Numbered from the stretch's first letter, positions 37,524-47,267 are shown. The stretch: 64,000 bases of DNA from Streptomyces armeniacus (GCF_003355155.1 NZ_CP031320.1:2218369-2282368); one strand, 5' to 3'. Program-made: numbers and translations. Notes: generated by a model not told the origin, from the letters alone.

Positions 37524-38299
37524 TCCGCCCCGTGACCGGACCGCCCCCGGACCCCGCCCGGCCCCCGGCCCCCGCTTCCGCCGCCCGGCTGCGCGCCCTG
37601 CACGCCGGGCGCGCGCCCGGCGATCCGCTGGTGCTGCCCGGCCCGTGGGACGCGGCCAGCGCGGACGTGTTCGTACGCGCCGGGGCCGAGGCCCTGGCCA
37701 CGCCCAGCCACGGGATCGCGGCCTCGCTCGGCCACGCCGACGGCAGCACCCCCGCGGACGAGATGTTCGCGGCGGTGGCCCGGATCGTACGGGCGGTGGA
37801 CGGGCGCGTTCCGGTGAGCGCTGACATCGAGCGTGGCTACGGCCTGCCGCCCGCGGAGCTCGTCGCGCGGCTCCTCGGCACGGGGGCCGTCGGCTGCAAT
37901 CTGGAGGACTCCGCGGGCGGCGAACTCGTCGACCCGCGGCGGCAGGCGGACTTCCTGTCGGAGGTGCACGCGGCGGCGGGCGACCGCCTGTTCGTGAACG
38001 CGCGCATCGACACGTACATCCGCGGCGCCGCCGACCCGCTGGGCGAGGCGCTCGAACGGGGACGGCTGTACGTGGCGGCGGGCGCGGAGTGCGTGTATCC
38101 GTTCGCGGCGCCGCCGGCCGATCTCGGCGTGCTCGCCGGGGAGTTGGGCGTCCCGGTCAACGCGATCCCGCTGCCGGACGGCCCGTCGGCGCGCGAACTC
38201 GCCGAGGCGGGCGCGTCCCGCATCACGTACGGCGGCGGGCTGCACGCCCGCGCGCTGGCGGCGTACGAGGACATCGCCCGTACGCTGCCCCTCCCCTAG
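37520..38299 (+). CDS. Isocitrate lyase/PEP mutase superfamily protein
   Basis: A 259-residue TIM-barrel enzyme of the phosphonopyruvate hydrolase/carboxyvinyl-carboxyphosphonate mutase group. Diagnostic segments are PGPWDAASADVFVRAGAEAL, VSADIERGYG, GCNLEDSAGG (metal site) and FVNARIDTYI. Relatives break or form C-C or C-P bonds next to a carboxylate; the substrate is unknown. The GTG at 37520 overlaps the stop of the AhpD-like gene; a GTG at 37532 is an alternative. The Pro/Ala start is unlikely to be functional. Confidence 0.85.
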   Translation: MIRPVTGPPPDPARPPAPASAARLRALHAGRAPGDPLVLPGPWDAASADVFVRAGAEALATPSHGIAASLGHADGSTPADEMFAAVARIVRAVDGRVPVSADIERGYGLPPAELVARLLGTGAVGCNLEDSAGGELVDPRRQADFLSEVHAAAGDRLFVNARIDTYIRGAADPLGEALERGRLYVAAGAECVYPFAAPPADLGVLAGELGVPVNAIPLPDGPSARELAEAGASRITYGGGLHARALAAYEDIARTLPLP

Positions 38300-38360
38300 G
38301 GCGAGTCCTCGCGGCCGGACCCGCTCCAGCCGGACCGGCCCTGACCTGACCCGCCCCCGG

Positions 38361-38381
38361 CGGGCCGCCCCGCGCGGCCCG
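38361..38381. terminator. Hairpin between convergent genes
   Basis: CGGGCCGC (38361-38368) pairs with GCGGCCCG (38374-38381), 8 bp, loop 5. It touches the stop of the betaine-binding gene on the minus strand and lies 60 bases past the PEP-mutase-like stop, so it could serve both. Confidence 0.45.
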
Positions 38382-39338
38382 TCACAGGTCCCAGAGCCAG
38401 ACCTTCCACGTGCCCTTGTTGTCCTTCGCCCACCGCTTCGCGGCCTTCTCCGGGGAGAGGCCGTCGCGGGCGATCATCTTCGCGACCTCGTTCTGGTCCT
38501 CCTCGCCCCACTGGAAGTTGCGGAGGAAGTGGGCGGCCTTGCCGCCGTCCTTGTCGAAGTCCGCGTTGAGGTACTTCTGCAGCTCCGTCTCGGGGTAGCC
38601 GCACCGGGCCTTCTCCTCGACGGCGTCGCAGCCGTTGTAGTGCGGCGGCAGCTCGACCTCCGTGAGATCGACCTCGGACTCGAGCCAGTGCGGGCGCCAC
38701 CAGTAGGTGAGGAACGGCTCCTCGTCCTTGGCGCGCTTGCGCATCTCCTTGATCTGGGCGTCCTCGCTACCCGCGTAGACCGCCTTGAAGTCCAGCTTCA
38801 GGTTCTTGATCAGCTCCTCGTCCCGGGTCACGAACTTCGGGGAGCCCTCGAGGAGCCGCCCCTTGCCGCCCGTCTCCGGGGTGCGGAAGAGGTGCGAGTA
38901 GTCGTTGAGTTTCCGCCACTTGGTGATGTCCGTGTGCTCGGCGGACAGGTACTCCGGCACGTACCAGCCGATGCGGCCCTTCACGCCCAGGTCGCCGGCC
39001 TGCTTCACGGTCTTCTTCTTGTCGATGTACTTCTTCTCGAGGTCCGGGTGGCCCCAGTCCTCGAGGATGGCGTCGGCCCTGCCGTCGCCGATGGCTTCCC
39101 AGGCGTGGTCCTCGTCCATCTTCTTGACCGTGACGTCGTATCCCAGCTCCTCTTCGAGGATGTAAGCAGCGACGGCGGCATTCGCCTGGCCGCCCGCCCA
39201 GGTGGGCGCGGTGAGGGTGACGGGGTCGCCGTCTTCGGAGGCGCCGGCACCGGAGTCGGAGCCGCAGGCACTGAGCGCCAGGAGGGTGAGGGCCGCGAGG
39301 GCGGCCTTGGTCTTGCTCAGATGAAGGACAGAAGACAT
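38382..39338 (-). CDS. Glycine betaine/choline-binding lipoprotein, second copy
   Basis: A 318-residue OpuAC/ProX-type binding protein. Signal with lipobox LSAC, then LTAPTWAGGQANAAVAAYIL, GRADAILEDWGHPDLEKKYI and FLTYWWRPHWLESEVDL. It is clearly homologous along its length to the adjacent binding protein at 39528-40478 but well diverged, so this is an old duplication. It lies after a terminator that separates it from the transporter operon and may have its own promoter; ATTGACAG just before the ATG could be part of one. It probably delivers a related but distinct osmoprotectant to the same permease. Confidence 0.87.
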   Translation of the reverse strand: MSSVLHLSKTKAALAALTLLALSACGSDSGAGASEDGDPVTLTAPTWAGGQANAAVAAYILEEELGYDVTVKKMDEDHAWEAIGDGRADAILEDWGHPDLEKKYIDKKKTVKQAGDLGVKGRIGWYVPEYLSAEHTDITKWRKLNDYSHLFRTPETGGKGRLLEGSPKFVTRDEELIKNLKLDFKAVYAGSEDAQIKEMRKRAKDEEPFLTYWWRPHWLESEVDLTEVELPPHYNGCDAVEEKARCGYPETELQKYLNADFDKDGGKAAHFLRNFQWGEEDQNEVAKMIARDGLSPEKAAKRWAKDNKGTWKVWLWDL

Positions 39339-39395
39339 GGAGGGCGGCTGTCAATCGCTGGTGGGGGGCTGGGGGTGTCGCAAGACAAAAGAGTA

Positions 39396-39430
39396 ACCGC
39401 CCCCGGTACGGCACGCGTTCCGGGGGCGGT
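39396..39430 (-). terminator. Intrinsic terminator between the two binding-protein genes
   Basis: An 11-bp perfect stem (ACCGCCCCCGG, 39396-39406, complement 39420-39430) is followed on the minus strand by CTCTTTTGTCTT, one of the few real U-rich tails in the window. It lies about 100 bases past the stop of the first binding-protein gene and 58 bases before the second. Confidence 0.8.
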
Positions 39431-39527
39431 CAGGTTCGTCGGAGTGGCCAGGTCAGGGGCCTGTCACAGGCTTACCCGAGCTAGTCACACGACGTCATAC
39501 GGGGCTTCAGCCACCGCAGTGCGGGAG

Positions 39528-40478
39528 TTACGGCAGCCACTTCTCCCACTTGGCCTTGTTGTCCTTGATCCAGGCCGCGGCCGCGTCCTCCGGGTCCATC
39601 TTCTCGCCCGCGATCATCTGGGCCACCTCGTTCTGGTCCTCGGTGGTCCACTTGAAGTTCTTCAGGAACTTGTGCGCGTCACCGCCGTCCTTGGCGAAGT
39701 CCGCGTTGAAGTACTTCTGCAGGGCGAGGGTGTCGTAGCCGCAGGTCACCTTCTCCAGCGGCTCCAGGCAGCCGTCCTCGTACTTGGGCAGCTTGACCTC
39801 GACCATCTCGATCTCGGCGTTCATCCACTGCGGCTCCCACCAGTAGGTGAGGAAGGGCTTCTTCGCCTCGTAGAGCCGCTGGATCTCCTTGAGCTGGGCC
39901 GCCTCGCTGCCGGTGGGCAGGATCTTGAAGTTCAGCTTGTGGTTCTTGATGAGCTCCTCGTCGTGCGTCGTGTACGACGGTGCCGCGCCGAGGAACTGGC
40001 CCTTGTCGCCGCTCTCGGACGTCTTGAAGTCCTTCGCGAACTTGTTGAGGTTCTTCGGGTCCAGGACCTCGGGGTGCTTGTCCGCGTAGTACTTCGGCAC
40101 GAACCAGCCGATGTGGCCCGTGACGCCGAGGTCGCCGCCCTTGACGACGGTCTTCTTCTCGTCGACGTAGGTCTTGACCTTCTTCGGGACGCCGTCCCAG
40201 TCCTCGAGGATGGCGTCCGCCTTGCCGCTGTTCAGCGCGTCGAAGGCGACCGGCTCGTCCATCTGCTGCACGTCGACCTTGACGTCCAGCTCGTCCTCCA
40301 TCAGCTTCTTGGCGACCGCGCTGTTGGCCTGCGCACCGACCCAGGAGGGCTGCGTGATGGTGACCTTGTCACTGCCGCCGCTCTCGGTCTCCGCCGCGCC
40401 ACAGGCGCTGAGCGCCACCATGCTGGCCACGCCGACACCAGCGACGAGAGTCATTCTGCTTCGCTTGCTCTTGTACAT
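39528..40478 (-). CDS. Glycine betaine-binding lipoprotein, first copy
   Basis: A 316-residue OpuAC/ProX-type binding protein with lipobox LSAC. Ligand-region segments ITQPSWVGAQANSAVAKKLM, GKADAILEDWDGVPKKV and FLTYWWEPQWMNAEI carry the Trp/Tyr residues that usually form the quaternary-ammonium aromatic cage. The ATG at 40478 (MYKSKRSRMTLVAGVG) has AAGG 11 bases upstream; an in-frame ATG at 40544 is less likely because it would displace the signal peptide. It is the last gene of the betB-betA-ATPase-permease-binding protein operon. Confidence 0.9.
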   Translation of the reverse strand: MYKSKRSRMTLVAGVGVASMVALSACGAAETESGGSDKVTITQPSWVGAQANSAVAKKLMEDELDVKVDVQQMDEPVAFDALNSGKADAILEDWDGVPKKVKTYVDEKKTVVKGGDLGVTGHIGWFVPKYYADKHPEVLDPKNLNKFAKDFKTSESGDKGQFLGAAPSYTTHDEELIKNHKLNFKILPTGSEAAQLKEIQRLYEAKKPFLTYWWEPQWMNAEIEMVEVKLPKYEDGCLEPLEKVTCGYDTLALQKYFNADFAKDGGDAHKFLKNFKWTTEDQNEVAQMIAGEKMDPEDAAAAWIKDNKAKWEKWLP

Positions 40479-40584
40479 GAGGGAAGTGCCTTCTCTTGTA
40501 GTTGTGTTGTCGGCTGGCGGGTTGCCAGGAGCCTGAGGGGTCATCGGTGGGTCCTCGGTCGTGTCCCCCGTGCCGCGGCGTACG

Positions 40585-42624
40585 TCATCGGTACGTCCGC
40601 TCCCGTACGGCGGGCTGGGACAGCCGGTCCAGGACGATGCCGAGGCAGACGATCGCCACACCGGCCGGCAGGCCGAGCGCCAGGTCGCCCTTCGACAGGC
40701 CCTTCACCACGTCGATGCCGAGCGCGCCGCCGCCGACCATGCCGGCGATCACGACCATGGACAGGACCAGCACCACGCCCTGGTTGACGGCGACGAGCAG
40801 CGCCCGGCGCGCCAGCGGCAGCTGGACCTGCAGGAGTTGCTGCCTGCTGGTGGCGCCCAGCGAACGGGCGGCCTCCAGCGCGGCGGGGTCGACCTGCCGT
40901 ATGCCCTGCGCGGTGATGCGTACGACGGCGGGCAGCGCGTAGATCACCGCTGCCGCGATGCCGGCCGCGCGCCCGAGGCTGAACAGGGCGATGACCGGGA
41001 TCAGATAGACGAACTGCGGCATCGTCTGCATCGTGTCCAGCACCGGCCGCAGCATCCGGTCGACGCGGTCCACCCGGGCCGCCAGGATGCCCAGCAGGAA
41101 GCCGAACAGCAGCGTGAGGACGAGCCCGGCCAGCACCTGGGACAGGGTGTCGAACGACCGGTCCCACAAACCCATCACGCCGATCAGGCCGAGCGCGATG
41201 ACGCTGCTCAGCGCCGCGCGCCAGGTCCCGACGACCCAGCCCAGCACGGCGACGACCAGCACCACGGCCCACCAGGGCGTGGCGAGGAGGCCGCTGCGCA
41301 GCGGGTTGAGCACGCCGTTGGCGAAGCCGTTCGCCCAGGTGACGGTGCCGCCGAGAAGCGGGACACCGGAACCGAGGTGGTCGATGAACCAGTCCACCGC
41401 GGTGTTCACCGGCTCGGCGATGTCCACCGTCCAGGTCTCCGGCCACTCGCGGTCCCACAGCCGGCTGCCGAACGCCGCGAACGCCGCCGTCAGCACGCCC
41501 AGCCCGGCCCACACCGGCCAGCCGCGCAGCCGCGCCAGCGGCCCCGGGCCCGGCGGCTCGTGCTCGTCGAGGCGCTCCCCCGCGGCGGCGGTCGTCCGGT
41601 CCAGCAGGATGGCCAGCAGTACGACGGCCACGCCCGCGGTCAGGGCCTCGCCGACGTCGATGTCGCCGAGCGCCTGGTAGATCTCCTCACCGAGACCGCC
41701 GGAGCCGATCAGCGAGGCGAGCACGACCATCGACAGACACATCATGATCGTCTGGTTGAGGCCGAGCATCATCTCCTTGCGCGCCAGCGGCAGCCGCGCC
41801 GTGCGCAGCCGCTGCCAGGAGCTGGCGCCCAGCGAGGCGGATGCCTCCAGGGCGGCCGGGTCCGCGCCGCGCAGGCCCAGCGAGGTGAGCCGGGCCATCG
41901 GCGGTGCGGCGTAGATGACGGTCGCGACCAGCGCGGACGGCACGCCGATGCCGAAGATCAGCAGGAACGGCAGCAGGTACGCGAACGCCGGCATCACCTG
42001 CATCGTGTCGAACACCGGGCGCAGTAGCCGTTCGCAGCGGTCCGACAGCCCGGCGGCCAGGCCCAGGAGCAGGCCGAGGACGGCGGCGGCGAACACCGCG
42101 ACCGTCATCAGGGCCAGCGTCTCCATGGTGGATTCCCACATGTCCAGCAGCCCGCACACCGCGAACACGCCGAGCGCGGTCGCCCCGACGCGCAGCGCGC
42201 GGCGGCTGAGGTCGGCGCCGCCCGCGGCCCAGGCGATCAGCGTGCCGATGGCGGTCACGCCGACCCAGCCGAGCGACTCGAACAGCTCGATCATGCCGTC
42301 CACGGAGTCCTGCGCGGAGTTGCTGACGTGCAGCAGGAAGTACAGGAACAGCCAGTGGGTGTCGCGGTTGTCGACGAGCCAGTTGTTCAGGTCGTTCAGC
42401 GGCGTCTCGACGTCGACGGTCCAGCCGGCCGGCCAGTCGCTCTCACCGACGATCACGGCGCTGACGACCGCGACCAGGAGCGCCAGCAGCACCAGCGCGG
42501 CCCTGGGGTTCGCGCCGAGCCAGGCCCGTACGCGTACGCCGAGGCCCTCGTCGCCGGAGCCGCCCGTGCCGCCGGAGCCGGATGCGGGCGCGGAGCCCTT
42601 CTTCTCAAGCGTCGGCGCGCTCAT
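40585..42624 (-). CDS. Glycine betaine ABC permease with two permease domains in one chain
   Basis: A 679-residue inner-membrane protein that is an internal duplication. Each half has a betaine-permease module of five to six helices with its own ATPase-docking loop: DPAALEASASLGASSWQRLR near residue 255 and DPAALEAARSLGATSRQQLL near residue 580. Usual ProW/OpuAB permeases have one module and work as homodimers, so this chain probably supplies both halves of the pore. The ATG at 42624 has GGGGAGGGG upstream. It lies 52 bases after the ATPase gene. Confidence 0.9.
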   Translation of the reverse strand: MSAPTLEKKGSAPASGSGGTGGSGDEGLGVRVRAWLGANPRAALVLLALLVAVVSAVIVGESDWPAGWTVDVETPLNDLNNWLVDNRDTHWLFLYFLLHVSNSAQDSVDGMIELFESLGWVGVTAIGTLIAWAAGGADLSRRALRVGATALGVFAVCGLLDMWESTMETLALMTVAVFAAAVLGLLLGLAAGLSDRCERLLRPVFDTMQVMPAFAYLLPFLLIFGIGVPSALVATVIYAAPPMARLTSLGLRGADPAALEASASLGASSWQRLRTARLPLARKEMMLGLNQTIMMCLSMVVLASLIGSGGLGEEIYQALGDIDVGEALTAGVAVVLLAILLDRTTAAAGERLDEHEPPGPGPLARLRGWPVWAGLGVLTAAFAAFGSRLWDREWPETWTVDIAEPVNTAVDWFIDHLGSGVPLLGGTVTWANGFANGVLNPLRSGLLATPWWAVVLVVAVLGWVVGTWRAALSSVIALGLIGVMGLWDRSFDTLSQVLAGLVLTLLFGFLLGILAARVDRVDRMLRPVLDTMQTMPQFVYLIPVIALFSLGRAAGIAAAVIYALPAVVRITAQGIRQVDPAALEAARSLGATSRQQLLQVQLPLARRALLVAVNQGVVLVLSMVVIAGMVGGGALGIDVVKGLSKGDLALGLPAGVAIVCLGIVLDRLSQPAVRERTYR

Positions 42625-42676
42625 ACGCCCCTCCCCTGCTGGGTACGGGGCGAGCGCCCGCCGGTTCGTGCGGTGC

Positions 42677-43840
42677 TCATACGGCAGCCACCTCCCGGCC
42701 TTCCTTGCCGTCCCCGCCGTCCTTGCCGGCATCCCCGCCGTCGCCGCCGTCCCCGCCGTCCCCGCCGTCCTTGTCGATGCCGGCGACGACTGCGAGCAGC
42801 TGCTCGTGCCCGACGACGCCGAGGAGCTTCTTGCCGTCCATCACGCGCACCGGCTCGCCGGTACGGGCCACGGCCTCGATCGCGTCGGAGACGAGCGCGT
42901 TCGGCGGCAGCTCGGAACCGGCGGCGCCCTCGGAGGCGCCGGAGCCGGCCTTGGCCTCCGCGCCGTCCGCGGCGCGCATGGCCCGCCGTACGGAGATGAC
43001 CTGCTCGCGCGGCACGTCGCGGACGAAGTCCCGTACGTAGTCGTCGGCCGGGTTGGCGACGATCTCCTCCGGGGTGCCGAGCTGGACGATCTCGCCGTCC
43101 CGCATCAGCGCGATCCGGTCGCCCAGGCGCAGCGCCTCGGACAGGTCGTGGGTGATGAACACCATCGTCCGGCCCTCCTCGCGGTGCAGCCGGATGACCT
43201 CCTCCTGCATGTCGCGGCGGATCAGCGGGTCGAGCGCGCTGAACGGCTCGTCGAAGAGCATCACCTCGGGGTCGACGGCGAGCGCCCTGGCCAGCCCGAC
43301 GCGCTGCTGCTGGCCGCCGGACAGCTGCCGCGGGCGGCGTTCGCCGAGGCCCGCCAGGCCGACCTTCTCCACCATCTCGGCGGCGACGGCGCGGCGCTCC
43401 TCGCGGCCCATGCCCTGGATCTCCAGGCCGTAGGCGACGTTGTCGATCACGCTGCGGTGCGGCAGCAGCCCGAAGTTCTGGAACACCATCGAGGCGCGGT
43501 GCCGGCGCAGCTCGCGCAGCCGGCTCTTGTCCATGGCGCGTACGTCCTCGCCGTCCATCACCAGCGAGCCCGAGGTCGGCTCGATGAGCCGGGTCAGACA
43601 CCGTACGAGCGTGGACTTGCCGGAGCCCGACAGGCCCATGACGACGAAGACCTCGCCCTTGTGCACGTCGAAGGAGACGTCGCGTACGGCGGCGGTGCAG
43701 CCCGTTTTGGCGCGCAGGTCGGTGGCGCTGAGTCCCGCGTACTCCTTGTTGCCCGGGACCTTCTCCGCCTTGGGGCCGAAGACCTTCCACAGATTGCGGA
43801 CGGAGAACACCGGGTGGGTCTCGGTGGTTTCGGACATCAC
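42677..43840 (-). CDS. Glycine betaine/proline ABC transporter ATPase (ProV/OpuAA type)
   Basis: A 387-residue cytoplasmic ATPase. Walker [11 protein letters not shown]-loop [10 protein letters not shown], signature [15 protein letters not shown], Walker [15 protein letters not shown] and switch His ([10 protein letters not shown]) are present. The N-terminal [10 protein letters not shown] segment is specific to the betaine family. A CBS-like region follows near residues 310-355 ([20 protein letters not shown]), with only one clear CBS motif, then a Gly/Asp-rich tail ([20 protein letters not shown]) encoded by 9-bp repeats at 42700-42775. Start GTG-ATG at 43840/43837 after GGAGGTG, overlapping the betA stop by four bases. 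Confidence 0.92.
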   Translation of the reverse strand: MMSETTETHPVFSVRNLWKVFGPKAEKVPGNKEYAGLSATDLRAKTGCTAAVRDVSFDVHKGEVFVVMGLSGSGKSTLVRCLTRLIEPTSGSLVMDGEDVRAMDKSRLRELRRHRASMVFQNFGLLPHRSVIDNVAYGLEIQGMGREERRAVAAEMVEKVGLAGLGERRPRQLSGGQQQRVGLARALAVDPEVMLFDEPFSALDPLIRRDMQEEVIRLHREEGRTMVFITHDLSEALRLGDRIALMRDGEIVQLGTPEEIVANPADDYVRDFVRDVPREQVISVRRAMRAADGAEAKAGSGASEGAAGSELPPNALVSDAIEAVARTGEPVRVMDGKKLLGVVGHEQLLAVVAGIDKDGGDGGDGGDGGDAGKDGGDGKEGREVAAV

Positions 43841-45420
43841 GCAACACCTCCCAGTGCCGTCGTCGAATGGGGCGTCGTATCAGGGGACTTGCCGCTGGAG
43901 CCGTCGGAGCGCAGCAGGTCGGCGGCCTTCTCGCCGACCATGAGCACGCCGAGCATGGGGTTCACGGTGGGCATCGTCGGGAAGACGGAGGCGTCGGCGA
44001 TGCGGATGCCGGCCAGCCCGCGTACGCGCAACTCCGGGTCCACCACGGCGAGTCCGTCGTCGGCGGCGCCCATCCGGCAGGTGCCCGCGGGGTGGTACAC
44101 GGTGTGCGCGACCTGGCGGGCGTACGCGCTGAGCTCCTCGTCGGAGGTGACCTCCGGGCCCGGACACACCTCCCGCTTCAGCCACTTGGCCAGCGGTTCG
44201 GCGCGGGCCACCTCGCGGGCGAGGCGGATGCCGTCGACGAGGGTGCGGGCGTCGTAGTCGTCCTCGTCCGTGAAGTAGCGGAAGTCGAGGGCGGGTTTGA
44301 CGGCCGGGTCGGCCGAGGTGAGGAACAGCCGGCCGCGGCTGTGCGGCTTGGGGATGTTCGGGGTCATCGACACGCCGTGCTCGGGCTTCTCGTAGCCGAT
44401 CCGCTCGGGGTTGTCGGTGAACGGGATCTGGTAGAAGTGGAACATCAGGTCGGGGCCCGGGGCGGTCTCGTCGCGCCGTACGAACAGGCCCGCGTCGGAG
44501 TCCATCGCGGAGTTCTCCGGGATGGGGCCGTCCGTCTCCCAGACGATCACTGACTCGGGGTGGTCGAGCAGGTTCTCGCCGACGCCCGGCAGGTCGAGCG
44601 CCACCGGGATGCCCAGCGCCTCCAGGTCGCGGGCGGGCCCGATCCCGGAGTGCAGCAGCAGCCGCGGGGTGTCCACGGCGCCCGCGCACACTAGTACCTC
44701 CCGCTCGGCGCTGATCAGCCGCTCCGTGCCGTCGGCCGTACGCACGTGGACGCCGGTCGCGCGGTTGCCGTCCAGCTCCAGCCGGTACGCCCAGGTCTCC
44801 AGGAACAGGTCCAGGTTCGGGCGGTCGCCGGCCTTCATGTGGGGGTGGAGATACGCGACGGAGGCGGAGGAGCGCTTGTTGTTCTCCGGGTGGTACGAGA
44901 GGTCGAAGAAGCCGGCGCCCTCGGTGAACGGCGCCTTGTTGAAGCCCTCGACGCGCGGCACGCCCAGCGCGGCGGTGGCGGCCTCGACGAAGTCGCGGGC
45001 GATGGCGTTCCGGTCCTTCTCGTCCACCGCGACGATGTTGTTCCGCAGCTTCCCGAAGTACGGGTCCATCGTCTCGGCGTTCCAGCCGCGGGCGCCCGCC
45101 TCCTCCCACTCGTCCCAGTCGGAGGGGAGCGGCTTGAAGGAGATCAGGGTGTTGTGCGACGAGCAGCCGCCCAGGACGCGGGCGCGGCTGTGCCGGATGT
45201 GGGAGTTGCCGCGGGGCTGCTCGGTCGTCGGGTAGTCGTAGTCCAGCTCACCGCCGAGCAGGCCGAGCCAGCGGCGCAGGGTGAGCACCTCCGGGCGGTC
45301 CATGTCGGACGGACCGCCCTCGATGACGGCGACGCGGACGCCGGGGTCCTCGGTGAGCCGGGAGGCGATCACGGAACCGGCCGTACCGCCGCCGACTATG
45401 ACGTAGTCATAGGTGGCCAT
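43837..45420 (-). CDS. betA: GMC oxidoreductase, probable choline dehydrogenase
   Basis: FAD enzyme of 527 residues oxidising an alcohol; context makes choline to betaine aldehyde likely. The FAD motif ([20 protein letters not shown]), GMC signature 1 ([15 protein letters not shown]), signature 2 region ([17 protein letters not shown]) and the C-terminal catalytic His region ([15 protein letters not shown], then [20 protein letters not shown]) are intact. The ATG at 45420 has AAGGAGC upstream. It lies 75 bases after betB and overlaps the ATPase start, giving an operon that both makes and imports glycine betaine. Confidence 0.87.
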   Translation of the reverse strand: MATYDYVIVGGGTAGSVIASRLTEDPGVRVAVIEGGPSDMDRPEVLTLRRWLGLLGGELDYDYPTTEQPRGNSHIRHSRARVLGGCSSHNTLISFKPLPSDWDEWEEAGARGWNAETMDPYFGKLRNNIVAVDEKDRNAIARDFVEAATAALGVPRVEGFNKAPFTEGAGFFDLSYHPENNKRSSASVAYLHPHMKAGDRPNLDLFLETWAYRLELDGNRATGVHVRTADGTERLISAEREVLVCAGAVDTPRLLLHSGIGPARDLEALGIPVALDLPGVGENLLDHPESVIVWETDGPIPENSAMDSDAGLFVRRDETAPGPDLMFHFYQIPFTDNPERIGYEKPEHGVSMTPNIPKPHSRGRLFLTSADPAVKPALDFRYFTDEDDYDARTLVDGIRLAREVARAEPLAKWLKREVCPGPEVTSDEELSAYARQVAHTVYHPAGTCRMGAADDGLAVVDPELRVRGLAGIRIADASVFPTMPTVNPMLGVLMVGEKAADLLRSDGSSGKSPDTTPHSTTALGGVA

Positions 45421-45495
45421 TGGGGGTGTTGCTCCTTGAGGGGATGAAGGCGCCGGGGGTGCGGGCGAAGGTCCTCCGGCGGGGACGTGGGTGGG

Positions 45496-46998
45496 TCAGC
45501 CCGCGAACCAGCGCACCGGTGCGGGGCGCAGGTTCTCGTACACGTGCTTCGTCTCGCGGTACTCGGCCAGACCGTGCGGACCGAGTTCGCGGCCCACTCC
45601 GGACTTGCCGAAACCGCCCCACTCGGCTTGCGGCAGGTACGGGTGGAAGTCGTTGATCCAGACCGTGCCGTGCCGCAGACGGGCCGCGATCCGGCGTGCC
45701 CGTGCCGTGTCCGAGGAGAAGACGGCGCCCGCGAGACCGTAGTCGGTGTCGTTCGCGAGGGCTACGGCTTCGTCCTCGGTACGGAAGGTCTCGACGGTCA
45801 GAATCGGCCCGAACGTCTCTTCCCGGACGACCCGCATGCTCCGGTCGCAGTCGTCGAGAACCGTCGGGCAGTAGAAGTAGCCCGAGGCGGGGCGCACCTC
45901 GGAGGGCTTGGGGCGCTCGCCGCCGCAGCGCAGGGTGGCGCCCTGGGCGAGCGCGGACGCGACGTACGCCTCGGTCTTGGCGAGCTGCTGCTCGGAGACC
46001 AGCGGGCCGCACTCCACACCGTCCTCGGTGCCGCGCCCCAGCCGGATGCGGGAGGCGCGCTCGGCGAGCTCCGTGACGAAGCGGGACCGTACCGACTCCT
46101 CGATGACGAGCCGGGCGCCGGCCGAGCAGACCTGGCCGCTGTGGATGAACGCCGCGTTCAAGGCTTGATCGACCGCGTGGTCGAAACGCTCGTCCGTGTC
46201 GCATGCGTCCGCAAAGACGACGTTCGGGTTCTTGCCGCCCAGCTCCAGCGCGACCTTCTTCACGGTGGGGGCCGCCGCCTGCGCCACCTTCGTACCGCTG
46301 GCCAGGCCGCCGGTGAACGAGACCAGATCGACACCGGGGTGTTCCGCCAGTCGGGCGCCCACGGGGTTTCCGGCCCCGGTGACGAGGTTGGCCACGCCCG
46401 TCGGCAGGCCGGCCTCGGCGAGCAGTCTCAGCAGGTGGACGGTGGAGAGCGGCGTCACCTCGCTGGGCTTGAGCACGAAGGTGTTGCCGGCGGCGAGCGC
46501 CGGTGCGACCTTCCAGCTGGCCTGGAGGAGGGGATAGTTCCACGGTGTGATCATCGCGCAGACGCCGACCGGTTCGTGGACGACGACGCTGTGTACGTCG
46601 GCGCTGCCGGCGTCGACCACACGGCCGCCGGACTCGTTCACGATCAGGTCCGCGAAGTAGCGGAAGGCGGCGGTGACGTCGTCCACGTCGACCCGGCCCT
46701 CCTCGAGGGTCTTGCCCGTGTCGCGCGACTCGGTGAGGGCGATCTCCTCGCGGTCGCGCTGCAGGAGGTCGGCCACGCGGCGCAGCAGTCCCGCGCGCTC
46801 GGTGGCGGGTGTCCCGGGCCAGGGCCCGTTGTCGAAGGCATCGCGGGCGGCGGCGACAGCGGCGTCGGTGTCGTCCGCGTCACCCTCGGCGACAACCGCC
46901 AGGACCGAGGCGTCCGCCGGGTCGAGAACGTCCCGTGTCCCGCCGGCTGTGGCGGAGCGCCACACTCCGTTGATGTGCATGCTCTCGATTACGGACAC
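45496..46998 (-). CDS. betB: Aldehyde dehydrogenase, probable betaine-aldehyde dehydrogenase
   Basis: NAD(P)-dependent dehydrogenase of 500 residues. The cofactor segment (ITPWNYPLLQASWKVAPALA, VLKPSEVTPL), the catalytic Glu (KVALELGGKNPN) and catalytic Cys (IHSGQVCSAGARL) are all present. It should oxidise betaine aldehyde to glycine betaine; the assignment rests on the neighbouring choline-dehydrogenase-like gene and betaine importer. The GTG at 46998 (VSVIESMHINGVW) has AAGG 11 bases upstream. First gene of the operon; a palindromic operator candidate lies 34-60 bases upstream. Confidence 0.87.
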   Translation of the reverse strand: MSVIESMHINGVWRSATAGGTRDVLDPADASVLAVVAEGDADDTDAAVAAARDAFDNGPWPGTPATERAGLLRRVADLLQRDREEIALTESRDTGKTLEEGRVDVDDVTAAFRYFADLIVNESGGRVVDAGSADVHSVVVHEPVGVCAMITPWNYPLLQASWKVAPALAAGNTFVLKPSEVTPLSTVHLLRLLAEAGLPTGVANLVTGAGNPVGARLAEHPGVDLVSFTGGLASGTKVAQAAAPTVKKVALELGGKNPNVVFADACDTDERFDHAVDQALNAAFIHSGQVCSAGARLVIEESVRSRFVTELAERASRIRLGRGTEDGVECGPLVSEQQLAKTEAYVASALAQGATLRCGGERPKPSEVRPASGYFYCPTVLDDCDRSMRVVREETFGPILTVETFRTEDEAVALANDTDYGLAGAVFSSDTARARRIAARLRHGTVWINDFHPYLPQAEWGGFGKSGVGRELGPHGLAEYRETKHVYENLRPAPVRWFAG

Positions 46999-47031
46999 CT
47001 TGTGATCTGCCTTCCATGTACGAAATGTGCC

Positions 47032-47058
47032 TGATCACCTGCCGAGGCGTGGTGATCA
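47032..47058. promoter_or_regulatory. Inverted-repeat operator candidate upstream of betB
   Basis: TGATCACC (47032-47039) and GGTGATCA (47051-47058) are perfect 8-bp arms around 11 bases, 34-60 bases before the betB start. Position and symmetry fit a repressor controlling the betaine operon. No betI-type regulator gene is in the window. The rest of 46999-47349 holds the mdh terminator and no gene. Confidence 0.5.
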
Positions 47059-47226
47059 AACGAAACCCCTGCCCCATCCCGACCGCCTCATGTCTCTATG
47101 AGTCGAATAAGTGGCCTTCCTCACGAGCCTCTGTTCCCCTGGGTCTCGGTAACAGCACGAATGCCTAACCGAATGACGTCAATGGGCACACGGGGCAGTT
47201 TCCGGCCACCTTTCCCACGGAACGCG

Positions 47227-47267
47227 AACGGGCCGGCACGGACAGCGATGGTCCGTACCGGCCCGTT
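47227..47267 (-). terminator. Terminator after mdh
   Basis: Arms 47227-47242 and 47252-47267 pair over 16 positions with one mismatch (AACGGGCCGG...CCGGCCCGTT) around a 9-base loop, about 80 bases past the mdh stop and upstream of the betB promoter region. Confidence 0.75.

Noticed and set aside
43053..43943. Plus-strand open frames antisense to the betaine ATPase and betA
   Set aside because: Ser/Arg-rich shadows of genes with complete Walker and GMC motifs.
47161..47179. A second iron-box-like sequence (TTCGGTTAGGCAT on the minus strand)
   Set aside because: Only about 12 of 19 positions match, and it is not placed on a recognisable promoter.
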